Made by a program: the position numbers and the translations under genes. Shown here piece by piece: positions 26,310 through 34,057 of a DNA stretch of 41,811 nt. This DNA comes from Clostridia bacterium. GTDB lineage: Bacteria; Bacillota; Clostridia; Oscillospirales; CAG-272. How positions within the stretch are numbered: position 1 is the stretch's first letter; each line of letters begins with the position of its first letter. Under the pieces are notes generated by a model. The model ran no database searches, was not told the DNA's origin, and saw only the letters and a program-made list of their open reading frames with translations. The DNA is taken from contig JAFTIH010000007.1 of assembly GCA_017456985.1 (NCBI GenBank), forward strand, positions 1 through 41,811, given 5' to 3'.

Positions 26310-27044
26310 ATGCCGCGTTTTTTCGTGAGCAAGAGCGATATTTCGGACGGCACCGTCGCCATCACGGGGGCGGATGCGCATCACTTATCCTATTCGTTAC
26401 GGATGGCGGTGGGTGACGAGCTTTCCGTCCTTGACGGCGAGGGATGGGAATATCTTTGCCGTCTTTCCTTCACCGACGGCAAGCGCGCCGAGGCAGAGAT
26501 CCTCGAAAAGCGCCCCGCTCTTGGTGAGAGCCCCGTTTTTATTCATTTGTTTCAGGGGTATCCCAAGTCGGATAAATTGGAATTCATCATACAAAAGGCG
26601 GTGGAGCTGGGCGCCTCTGCCATCACCCCCTTTGAAAGCGCCTTTTGCGTCAAACGCCCCAAGAGCGACAAGATCGACGCGAAGCGCGAGCGCCACGAGC
26701 GCATCGCGACGGAGGCGGCAAAGCAGTGCGGCAGGGGCATCCTGCCCGCCGTGGGGGCGCCCCTTTCCTTTGACGCGATGGTGAAGGCTGCCGCGCGCTA
26801 TCCGCTCGCGCTCTTTTGCTACGAGGGCGAGGGAACGGTGAGCTTAAAGGACGTGCTCTCGGCGCATCCCGATGCAAAGGAGATCGCCGTGGTCGTGGGA
26901 AGCGAGGGCGGCTTCTCCGAAAAGGAAGCAGAGGCTGCACGCACGGCGGGGCTCGTTTTGACGGGTCTTGGCAAGCGCATTTTGCGTTGCGAGACGGCGC
27001 CGCTTTGCGCGCTTTCCGCCATCAGCTACGCCTACGAGCTGTAA
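26310..27044 (+). CDS. rsmE: 16S rRNA m3U1498 methyltransferase
   Basis: SPOUT-class enzyme that methylates N3 of U1498 in 16S rRNA. 244 residues. The N-terminal PUA-like domain has HHLSYSLRMAVGDEL; the SPOUT domain has QGYPKSDKLEFIIQKAVELG, RHERIATEAAKQCGR, VVGSEGGFSEKEAEAA and LGKRILRCETAPLCALS, which form the knotted SAM site. It begins 1 nt after the prmA stop, with AAGGAG in the end of prmA. Confidence 0.95.
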   Translation: MPRFFVSKSDISDGTVAITGADAHHLSYSLRMAVGDELSVLDGEGWEYLCRLSFTDGKRAEAEILEKRPALGESPVFIHLFQGYPKSDKLEFIIQKAVELGASAITPFESAFCVKRPKSDKIDAKRERHERIATEAAKQCGRGILPAVGAPLSFDAMVKAAARYPLALFCYEGEGTVSLKDVLSAHPDAKEIAVVVGSEGGFSEKEAEAARTAGLVLTGLGKRILRCETAPLCALSAISYAYEL

Positions 27045-27051
27045 AAAAATC

Positions 27052-27082
27052 TGCCGATTTTTCCCAAAATCGGCATTTTTTA
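27052..27082 (+). terminator. Rho-independent terminator after rsmE
   Basis: TGCCGATTTT (27052-27061) and AAAATCGGCA (27066-27075), loop TCCC, followed by TTTTTT. Confidence 0.9.
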
Positions 27083-27144
27083 GGTTTTCTACAAAAAAAA
27101 ATAAGAAAATTAGTCAATTTTTACAATTAATTTTCGATTTCCTA

Positions 27145-27173
27145 TTGAAAAATCACAAAGAATAAGGTACAAT
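27145..27173 (+). promoter_or_regulatory. Sigma-A promoter of CdaR/PucR-type gene
   Basis: TTGAAA (27145-27150), 17-bp spacer, TACAAT (27168-27173). The gene starts at 27219 after AAAGGAG. Confidence 0.75.
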
Positions 27174-27218
27174 ATAGTGCAGGTTAGACAAATATTATTA
27201 AGCTAAAGGAGTATCCCT

Positions 27219-28307
27219 ATGCCAAACCGTTTGTTTCAGAGTGTGATCCACCAGATGAAGGATGCTGTCAGCCGCGTGATCGGTGTCGTCGATGAAGGCG
27301 GCGTGATCGTTGCGTGCAGCGATATGAAGCGGATGGGCGAGCCGATTCCCGGACTTCGTGAGGAAATGGCTTTCTCGAACACGGTCCTTCAGCAAAACGG
27401 CTATACGTATCGTTATCTTCATTCGAGCGCAGGCAAGAGCGACTGCGCCGTATTCGTCGAGGGTGAGGACAAGAAGGCAGACGAGCTTTCCTCCGTGCTT
27501 GCCATCTCGCTGGGCAACGTCAAGAATCTGTACGACGAAAAGTACGACAAGGGCTCCTTTATCAAAAACGTAATGCTCGATAACATCCTGCAAAGCGATA
27601 TTTACATCAAGAGCAAGGAGCTCCACTTCGAGGGCGAGACCAGCCGCGTGGTCTTTTTGATCAAGTTCTACAGCCACACCGATATGCTTCCCTTCGAGAT
27701 CGTGCAGAATATGTTCCCCGATAAGAACGTGGATTACGTGATCAACATCGGTGAGCAGGACGTCGTTCTCGTCAAGGAGGTCGGCGGTCACGAGGAGCCC
27801 GCAGAGATCGAGGAGCTGGCACACGCCATCGCGCAGACGCTCAGCACCGATTTCTATTCCAAGGTCTCCATCGGTATTTCCTCCATCGTCGTGGGACTGC
27901 GTGACCTCGCCCGCGCTTACAAGGAAGCGCGCGTTGCCCTTGAGGTCGGCAAGGTGTTCGACACCGAGAAGAACATCATCAGCTACGACAACCTCGGCAT
28001 CGGCAGACTGATCTATCAGCTTCCCACCACGCTTTGCGAGGCGTTCTTGCAGGAGGTCTTCAAGAAGGGCTCGCTCGAATCGCTCGACCGCGACACCCTT
28101 GACACCGTTCAGCGCTTCTTCGAGTACAATCTGAACGTTTCCGAGACCTCGCGCAATTTGTTCGTACACCGCAACACGCTGGTGTACCGTCTGGAAAAGA
28201 TCCGCAAGATTACGGGTCTTGATTTGCGCAACTTTGACCAGGCGATCACCTTCAAGGTTGCCTTGATGGTCAAGAAGTACTTAACCAACAAGCCTACGAA
28301 GTTCTAA
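27219..28307 (+). CDS. CdaR/PucR-type transcriptional regulator
   Basis: A 362-residue cytoplasmic regulator. Residues 1-130 form a putative sensor domain (sugar diacid regulator-like; begins MPNRLFQSVIHQMKDAVSRV, VVDEGGVIVACSD). A GGDEF-like middle segment is suggested by VSIGISSIVVGLRDLARAYKEARVALEVG. The C-terminus is the PucR-type helix-turn-helix: FEYNLNVSETSRNLFVHRNTLVYRLEKIRKITG. Carbohydrate diacid or purine signals are common in the family, but no target operon is adjacent: downstream are a protease, greA and lysS. Its ligand and targets are unknown. Confidence 0.85.
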   Translation: MPNRLFQSVIHQMKDAVSRVIGVVDEGGVIVACSDMKRMGEPIPGLREEMAFSNTVLQQNGYTYRYLHSSAGKSDCAVFVEGEDKKADELSSVLAISLGNVKNLYDEKYDKGSFIKNVMLDNILQSDIYIKSKELHFEGETSRVVFLIKFYSHTDMLPFEIVQNMFPDKNVDYVINIGEQDVVLVKEVGGHEEPAEIEELAHAIAQTLSTDFYSKVSIGISSIVVGLRDLARAYKEARVALEVGKVFDTEKNIISYDNLGIGRLIYQLPTTLCEAFLQEVFKKGSLESLDRDTLDTVQRFFEYNLNVSETSRNLFVHRNTLVYRLEKIRKITGLDLRNFDQAITFKVALMVKKYLTNKPTKF

Positions 28308-28328
28308 ACCTCGTAGAAAGGTTTCTTT

Positions 28329-30185
28329 ATGTCGAAACAACGTAATTTTTCCCGTTTTTCACTTCTCATCGTTTGCTTTTTGCTTTTCTCGGTGCTTCTT
28401 TCGAGCTGTGCCTTTGCCAGCACGGACGGCATCTTAAAGGAAAAGGCGGATGCGATCGACAGCGCGATGCGCGCGGCGCTTTCCTCTCTTGCAGACACGT
28501 TCACCCAAAGGGCGGACGCGATCGAAGCGGGGACCGAGACGCCCACCGACGAGGAGGGCAACCCCATCACGGATACGGCGGCGTACCTCACCTTCTTACG
28601 CGAGGGCGCGGCGGCACTCCGCGCGCTTCCCTACGATGCGTACAACCTCGCGATCCTTGACGACGTTTACCGCCGCAGCTACGTTGGCTCCTACGAGCCG
28701 ATGACCGAGCTTTGCGCGGATATGGCTGCGCTGCTCGCTTACAACTTTAAGCTTGCCGAGATCACCGACAAGGAAACGGCGACCGAGATCCTTTACGCCT
28801 GCTATATGTTTGCGGTGGGCGACGTGTACGGCGCCTACGTCAGTGAGGAGGACGCCAAGCAGGAGCAGGCGGGCGACGACAGCTACGTCGGCATCGGCGT
28901 GACCGTCACACAGCTTGCAAACGGCTACGTTGAGGTCATCGCCGTAACGCCCGACTCCCCCGCAAAGGCGGCGGGCATCGCGGAGGGTGACGTGCTGATC
29001 GCCGTCGAGGGCGAAAGCGTGCTTTCGCTGGGCTACGACAAAACGGTGGACCGTGTGCGCGGTGTGGAGGGCACGAGCGTTTCGCTGACCTTCTTACGCG
29101 GCGACACGGAATACACCGTCAGCGTGAGCCGCAAAAAGCTCGTCAATCTGACCGTCAGCTACAAGATCCTCGCAAACTCGGGCGGCACGACGGGCTATAT
29201 CCGCATCAATCAGTTTGAAGCGACCACCTTTACGCAATTCGTTGCCGCGGTGGAGGCGCTGGAAGCGCAGGGCGTGACGGAGTTCGTCTTTGACGTGCGC
29301 AACAACCCCGGCGGACGGTTAGAGTCGGTGCTGGGCATTCTCGACTACATCGTTCCCGATGATAAAGATCTCCCCCTGATCCGTATGGAATACGCGGGAG
29401 AAACTGTTTCCTACGACAGTGTGGAGTCGTACCTCACCGAAAGCGGTGCGGACGAGGAACTGCTTGCGCGTTATGCAAGTGCAAAGAACCACAGTATCAG
29501 TGCACGTATGAGCGTGCTTTGCAACGCATACACCGCGTCGGCGGGCGAGCTGTTTACCTCTTGCTTGAAGGATTTCGGCGTTGCCGAGGTCTTTGGTGTG
29601 ACCACCTACGGCAAGGGCGTGGGACAGAGCGGCTTTGCCGTGACGGACTTTTACGCGTATTTGGAAAGCGGTCGGTATTACTATACGGTAGATGCCCCCG
29701 GCTACTTCCGTATTTCCGCATTTTACTACTCTCCCCCCGTCTCGGACAACTACAACAGCATCGGCGTTCTTCCCCATCACGTCGTCGAGCTGACCGACGA
29801 GGCGAAGGAATACCACGTCACCAACATTCCCGAGAGTGTGGATAACCAGCTTGCCGCCGCGCTTGCGTTTGTCAAGAGCGACGCGCCGCTGTCCCCCGCG
29901 CCCTCACCGACACCGCCCGCAGAAACGCCCGACGGCGGAGAGCAGGGTACCGAGCCGCCCGCGCAAAACGGCGCGCTCCCCAATGAAAATGGGGGCGAGC
30001 AGGACGGGGGTAGCAGCGTCGTGGTGTTCTTCGTGCTTCTCGGTGTCCTCGTTGGCATCGGCGCCGCGATCTCGGCATATTTTATCTGGGAAAGCGTTCG
30101 CCGTCGCAAGGAGGATAAGGAGAAAAGCGAAAACTTTTTCCGTCAAAGCAACCCCGGCGATAACAACGATCACAATGAAAGTTAA
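28329..30185 (+). CDS. S41-family PDZ protease (CtpA-like) with lipobox and C-terminal membrane helix
   Basis: C-terminal-processing type serine protease, 618 residues, extracytoplasmic. The N-terminal signal ends with L24-S25-S26-C27, a plausible lipobox. A PDZ domain (about 190-270: IGVTVTQL...SPAKAAGIAEGDVLIAVEG) precedes the S41 core with FDVRNNPGG, the catalytic S404 in YTASAGELF and K429 in TYGKGVGQ; the 25-residue Ser-Lys spacing equals that of Tsp. After the core comes a Pro/Glu/Gly-rich linker (about 518-560), one membrane helix (VVVFFVLLGVLVGIGAAISAY) and a charged cytoplasmic tail. Such a tail on a lipoprotein is unusual. 21 nt after the regulator and 21 nt before greA, so it is probably co-transcribed. 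Confidence 0.88.
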   Translation: MSKQRNFSRFSLLIVCFLLFSVLLSSCAFASTDGILKEKADAIDSAMRAALSSLADTFTQRADAIEAGTETPTDEEGNPITDTAAYLTFLREGAAALRALPYDAYNLAILDDVYRRSYVGSYEPMTELCADMAALLAYNFKLAEITDKETATEILYACYMFAVGDVYGAYVSEEDAKQEQAGDDSYVGIGVTVTQLANGYVEVIAVTPDSPAKAAGIAEGDVLIAVEGESVLSLGYDKTVDRVRGVEGTSVSLTFLRGDTEYTVSVSRKKLVNLTVSYKILANSGGTTGYIRINQFEATTFTQFVAAVEALEAQGVTEFVFDVRNNPGGRLESVLGILDYIVPDDKDLPLIRMEYAGETVSYDSVESYLTESGADEELLARYASAKNHSISARMSVLCNAYTASAGELFTSCLKDFGVAEVFGVTTYGKGVGQSGFAVTDFYAYLESGRYYYTVDAPGYFRISAFYYSPPVSDNYNSIGVLPHHVVELTDEAKEYHVTNIPESVDNQLAAALAFVKSDAPLSPAPSPTPPAETPDGGEQGTEPPAQNGALPNENGGEQDGGSSVVVFFVLLGVLVGIGAAISAYFIWESVRRRKEDKEKSENFFRQSNPGDNNDHNES

Positions 30186-30206
30186 CAATAAAAAGGAGAT
30201 TCGGTC

Positions 30207-30692
30207 ATGGCAGAAGTAAAGATCTATACCCAAGCGGGTTATGACGCCCTTGTAGAGGAATTAAATTATTTAAAGAACGTGCGCCGCGTTGAGATCAAGG
30301 CAGAGGTAGCCAAGGCAAGAAGCTACGGCGACCTTTCCGAGAACAGCGAATACGACGAGGCAAAGAACGAGGAAGCAAAGATCGAGATGCGTATCCACGA
30401 GCTCGAGGAAATGCTCTCCGTTGCCCGCGTACAGGACGAGTCCGAGATCGACCACACCAAGGTTTCGGTCGGCTCCGTCGTTGAGGTCGAAAACGTAGAA
30501 ACCAAGATCAAGAAGACGTATCACATCGTCGGCTCCTACGAGACCGATCCCCTTGCGGGCAAGATCTCCGATCAGTCTGCCATCGGCGGTGCGCTGATGG
30601 GCGCATCCAAGGGCGAGAAGATCGACGTTGAGCTTCCCAACGGCAAGACGGTACATCTCACCGTGCTGGACGTACGCCGCGCAGCCGTATAA
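30207..30692 (+). CDS. greA: Transcription elongation factor GreA
   Basis: Rescues backtracked RNA polymerase by stimulating transcript cleavage. 161 residues. The N-terminal coiled coil carries ARSYGDLSENSEYDEAK, with the acidic tip residues (GDLSEN) needed for cleavage. The C-terminal FKBP-like domain includes DPLAGKISDQSAIGGALMG, typical of GreA. AAAGGAG is 7 nt before the ATG. Followed after 20 nt by lysS, a frequent greA-lysS pairing in Firmicutes. Confidence 0.97.
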   Translation: MAEVKIYTQAGYDALVEELNYLKNVRRVEIKAEVAKARSYGDLSENSEYDEAKNEEAKIEMRIHELEEMLSVARVQDESEIDHTKVSVGSVVEVENVETKIKKTYHIVGSYETDPLAGKISDQSAIGGALMGASKGEKIDVELPNGKTVHLTVLDVRRAAV

Positions 30693-30712
30693 AAAGAAAG
30701 GACATCCCCGAC

Positions 30713-32638
30713 ATGGCAGAAGAAATGAAGCTCAACGCGACGAGCGAGCTACAGGTCCGCAGAGACAAGCTTGCCGCTCTCGTAGAAAACGGCAAGGACC
30801 CCTTCACCGTCACCAAGTTCGACGTGACGGCATCGGCACCCGCCATCCTTGCTGACTTTGACTCTTATGAAGAAAAGACCGTCCGTCTGGCAGGCAGAAT
30901 GATGAGCCGCCGCGTGATGGGTAAAGCATCCTTCGTCCATCTGTACGACGGCGAGGGACAGATCCAGCTCTACGTCCGCCGCGAGGACGTGGGCGAGGAA
31001 AATTACGCAGATTTCAAGAAGTGGGATATCGGCGACGTCATCGGCGTCGAGGGCTTTGTCTTCCGCACGCAGACGGGCGAGGTTTCCGTTCACGCGCAGA
31101 ACATCACCCTGCTTGCGAAGTCCCTCCTTCCCCTCCCCGAGAAGTTCCACGGCCTCAAGGACCAGGAAACGCGCTACCGCCAGAGATACGTGGACCTCAT
31201 CGTCAACCCCGAGGTCAAGGACACCTTCATCAAGCGCTCGCAGATCCTCAAGGAGCTTCGCTCGTATCTGGATTCGCGCGGCTTCCTCGAGGTGGATACC
31301 CCTATTCTCGTTCCGCTTGAGATCGGCGCCTCGGCGCGCTCCTTTGCAACGCATCACAACACGCTTGACATCGATATGTATTTGCGTATCGAGACCGAGC
31401 TGTACCTTAAGCGCCTCATCGTGGGCGGTATGAACCGCGTGTATGAGGTTGGCCGTATCTTCCGCAACGAGGGTATGGACCCCAAGCACAACCCCGAGTT
31501 CACCACCATCGAGCTGTATCAGGCATATACCGACTTCCGCGGTATGATGGATCTTGTTGAGGATATGTATATCAACCTTACCAAGAAGATCTGCGGCACC
31601 ACCAAGATCACGTATCAGGGCACCGAAATCGATATGGGCAAGTGGGAGCGACTCACGATGATCGAGGCAGTCAAGAAGTATTCGGGCTGCGACTATCACG
31701 ATTGGAAGACGGACGAGGACGCACGCGCTTGCGCCAAGGAAAAGGGCGTCGAGGTTCCCGAGAACGCAACCAAGGGTACCGTGCTTGCCGAGTTCTTTGA
31801 CGCATTCGTCGAGGAGCACCTCATTCAGCCGACCTTTATTTACGATTACCCCGTGGAAAACAGCCCTCTCGCCAAGAGAAAGCCCGAGGATCCCGCGTTC
31901 ACCGAGCGCTTTGAGTACTTCATCAACGCGACCGAGTACGGTAACGCCTTCTCGGAGCTCAACGACCCGATCGACCAGAAGGAGCGCTTTGAGCGCCAGG
32001 TCGCCGCAAAGCACGCCGAGGACCCCAGCTCCAAGAGCGAGGTGGATTACGACTTCGTGACGGCGCTTGAGTACGGTATGCCCCCCACGGGCGGTCTTGG
32101 CTTCGGTATTGACCGTCTTGTGATGCTGCTCACCGACTCGGCATCCATCCGCGACGTTCTGCTCTTCCCCACGATGAAGCCCATCGACGACGGCAAGAGC
32201 GCAAAGCCCGCTCCCAAGGCGGCAGAACTCGCTCCCGCAGCAGAAGCTGCGCCCGAGGTCATCGACTTCTCCAAGGTCGAGATCGAGCCCCTCTTTGCCG
32301 ACTTCGTCGATTTCGAGACCTTCAGCAAGTCCGACTTCCGCGCTGTGAAGGTCAAGGAGTGCGTTGCCGTTCCCAAGAGCAAGAAGCTTCTTAGGTTCAC
32401 GCTGGACGACGGCACGGGCACCGACCGCACCATCCTCAGCGGCATCCACGCCTTCTACGAGCCCGAAGAGCTGGTCGGCAAAACGCTCATCGCCATCACG
32501 AACCTGCCCCCCAGAGCGATGATGGGCATCGAGTCCAACGGTATGCTCCTCTCCGCCGTCCACACCGAGGAGGGCGAGGAAAAGCTCCATCTGCTGATGG
32601 TCGATCCTCACATCCCCGCCGGCGCGAAGTTGTATTGA
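30713..32638 (+). CDS. lysS: Lysyl-tRNA synthetase (class II) with extra C-terminal tRNA-binding domain
   Basis: Charges tRNA-Lys. The N-terminal OB-fold anticodon domain spans about 1-150 ([18 protein letters not shown]). The class II core has motif 2 ([23 protein letters not shown]) split around residue 245-270 and motif 3 ([15 protein letters not shown]). After an Ala/Pro linker (about 500-515) there is an additional domain of about 120 residues: [24 protein letters not shown]...[11 protein letters not shown], matching the EMAPII/Trbp111-type OB-fold found at the MetRS C-terminus. Total 641 residues against about 500 for ordinary bacterial LysRS. No T-box precedes it. A terminator follows. 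Confidence 0.95.
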   Translation: MAEEMKLNATSELQVRRDKLAALVENGKDPFTVTKFDVTASAPAILADFDSYEEKTVRLAGRMMSRRVMGKASFVHLYDGEGQIQLYVRREDVGEENYADFKKWDIGDVIGVEGFVFRTQTGEVSVHAQNITLLAKSLLPLPEKFHGLKDQETRYRQRYVDLIVNPEVKDTFIKRSQILKELRSYLDSRGFLEVDTPILVPLEIGASARSFATHHNTLDIDMYLRIETELYLKRLIVGGMNRVYEVGRIFRNEGMDPKHNPEFTTIELYQAYTDFRGMMDLVEDMYINLTKKICGTTKITYQGTEIDMGKWERLTMIEAVKKYSGCDYHDWKTDEDARACAKEKGVEVPENATKGTVLAEFFDAFVEEHLIQPTFIYDYPVENSPLAKRKPEDPAFTERFEYFINATEYGNAFSELNDPIDQKERFERQVAAKHAEDPSSKSEVDYDFVTALEYGMPPTGGLGFGIDRLVMLLTDSASIRDVLLFPTMKPIDDGKSAKPAPKAAELAPAAEAAPEVIDFSKVEIEPLFADFVDFETFSKSDFRAVKVKECVAVPKSKKLLRFTLDDGTGTDRTILSGIHAFYEPEELVGKTLIAITNLPPRAMMGIESNGMLLSAVHTEEGEEKLHLLMVDPHIPAGAKLY

Positions 32639-32644
32639 TAAAAA

Positions 32645-32677
32645 CAACAGCCCTTGCGATTGCGAGGGCTGTTTTAT
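32645..32677 (+). terminator. Rho-independent terminator after lysS
   Basis: AACAGCCCTTGC (32645-32656) and GCGAGGGCTGTT (32662-32673) with one G-T pair, then TTTATC. Confidence 0.85.
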
Positions 32678-32824
32678 CGTGGCAAACAGCAACGAAGTAT
32701 GCGGCTGATCGTGCGGAGATTCGTACATATCTTCAAGCTTGAAAGAAGGTTAATGCTTGTAACATTATCAGAGCAACGTAAACGCCGGTGCGTAGCAGGC
32801 AAAAAAGTTTTTTTCGTAAAAATC

Positions 32825-32853
32825 TTGTACTTATGTCGAAAATATGCTAAGAT
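32825..32853 (+). promoter_or_regulatory. Promoter of the restriction-modification island
   Basis: TTGTAC (32825-32830), 17-bp spacer, TAAGAT (32848-32853). Two overlapping TATAAT boxes (32868-32878) follow without fitting -35 boxes. The first gene stub begins at 32918 after an excellent AAGGAGG box. Confidence 0.6.
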
Positions 32854-32917
32854 ATAAGATGAGATATTATAATATAATGGAAAACGACACATCACGACAT
32901 TTAAGGAGGAGAAGGCT

Positions 32918-33082
32918 ATGGAGCTAATCGACAACAAAGCCAACCTCTTGGGCGATGATTTGAAGAAGGAAATCACGAGGGGTGCAAAACTGCGTATGGT
33001 TGCATCCTATTTTTCCATCTATGCCTTCGAAGCCTTAAAAGAAAAACTCTCTGCGATTGAAAACTTGGAATTTATTAAATAG
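32918..33082 (+). pseudogene. Stub of a helicase gene (N-terminal 54 codons)
   Basis: An ORF of 54 codons with a strong AAGGAGGAG ribosome binding site. The product starts MELIDNKANLLGDDLKKEIT and includes KLRMVASYFSIYAFEALKEKL. From memory this resembles the beginning of large SNF2/PLD-type helicases found beside Type III-like modification genes in Clostridia (about 1000 residues, typically continuing EFIFTTPTF). Here it stops at EFIK, just where the full-length protein would continue. It looks like the surviving 5' end of a gene after a large deletion whose junction lies near 33077-33085. Family identity is by recall, not by a search. A free-standing small protein is the alternative. Confidence 0.55.
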
Positions 33083-33192
33083 GAAAAACCACGTCTGCCA
33101 TTGCTCACGAAACTCAATCTAAAAAGAGATTTGAGTATAATGCAAGGCTGAAAGAGTACAAAGAGGAAAGAGATAGACTTTTAGGAGAATAA
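33082..33192 (+). pseudogene. Fragment of a second gene (C-terminal ~36 codons)
   Basis: Immediately after the TAG of the preceding stub, a different frame is open from GGA at 33082 to TAA at 33190-33192 and reads ...SAIAHETQSKKRFEYNARLK, EYKEERDRLLGE. It has no start codon of its own near the junction. It resembles the charged C-terminal helix of DUF4391-type proteins that accompany such methyltransferase loci, although this match is from memory. With the helicase stub in another frame directly before it, the pair suggests one deletion that removed most of two neighbouring genes. Confidence 0.45.
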
Positions 33193-33193
33193 A

Positions 33194-34057
33194 ATGGCGA
33201 GAAAGAACATTTTTGAGATAGCATCGGACTCAATCAATATGTCCAACGAGACGACACGAATTGTTAGAATGTTTAAGGAAGATGATACTTTGTATTTATC
33301 TTCCACCAATGGATTTACCATTGCCGATTATGTCGATGGTTTTCTCTTTGATGATTGGAAATGGAGAGGGCATTTCTTGGATGTAGATGACTATTTAGAA
33401 TCAATAGACTTTGATGACATTGTAAGATTGGCAGAGCATCATGTAACTGAAGGCTTTTTGACCCTGATAGAATTGGTGTATAATTTTTGGTCATTGGCTT
33501 ATAAGGAATTGACAAGAGAAGGAACCAACCTAACGTGGGATGGACATTTTTATCATCTGCAAGATGTTATGGAAGATTGCCTTCAAAAGTACAATCACAA
33601 AGCCTATGAGTGTGATGATAGAATTCTTGTGATAGAAGATAAACCAGAAGTAACAGCTGTTGCTGAAATTGTAGAACACTCTTTGGCGATAGATGTTATT
33701 CGATACAATCATCATTCTCTCAAAGGAGAACTTGATGCCAAAAAATCGATTCTTCTTGCTTTGGGAACGGAATTGGAGCCTCGTAGAAGAGAACTGCAAG
33801 CGTTGAACAAACAGTTGTCCGAAGATGTTTTCTTTATGCTCAACAATGTTAATTTGCGACACAACAATTGTAACGAGAGTGATGCTTCAAAGTACAAAGA
33901 AACAGTTGCTCAAATGACAAGTGACCAACTTGAGGAATGGTACGATGAATTGTATCAAATGATGCTGTTAGCCATTTTGCTTTTGGACAACGAAGATAGA
34001 ACGAAAAAAGTGAAAGAATTAAAAGAGAAAATCATAGGAGATGCTACCAATGGCTGA
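33194..34057 (+). CDS. Protein of unknown function in Type III modification locus
   Basis: A 287-residue acidic, soluble protein that I do not recognise. No signal peptide or membrane helix is visible. The middle (about 165-205) is helical and charged (HHSLKGELDAKKSILLALGTELEPRRRELQALNKQLSE). Near the C-terminus MLNNVNLRHNN is followed by MTSDQLEEWYDELYQMMLLA and a final Lys-rich helix. The LRHNN segment followed by helices recalls the C-terminus of abortive-infection type HEPN proteins, but an Rx4-6H motif is missing, so no function is claimed. AGGAG lies 6 nt before the ATG. Its stop overlaps the mod start by 8 nt, so it is translated together with mod and probably belongs to the system. 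Confidence 0.7.
   Translation: MARKNIFEIASDSINMSNETTRIVRMFKEDDTLYLSSTNGFTIADYVDGFLFDDWKWRGHFLDVDDYLESIDFDDIVRLAEHHVTEGFLTLIELVYNFWSLAYKELTREGTNLTWDGHFYHLQDVMEDCLQKYNHKAYECDDRILVIEDKPEVTAVAEIVEHSLAIDVIRYNHHSLKGELDAKKSILLALGTELEPRRRELQALNKQLSEDVFFMLNNVNLRHNNCNESDASKYKETVAQMTSDQLEEWYDELYQMMLLAILLLDNEDRTKKVKELKEKIIGDATNG

Noticed and set aside
34041-34049. mod start at ATG 34041
   Set aside because: The AGGAG box abuts this ATG. The ATG at 34050 has proper spacing and gives the usual overlap with the preceding gene.
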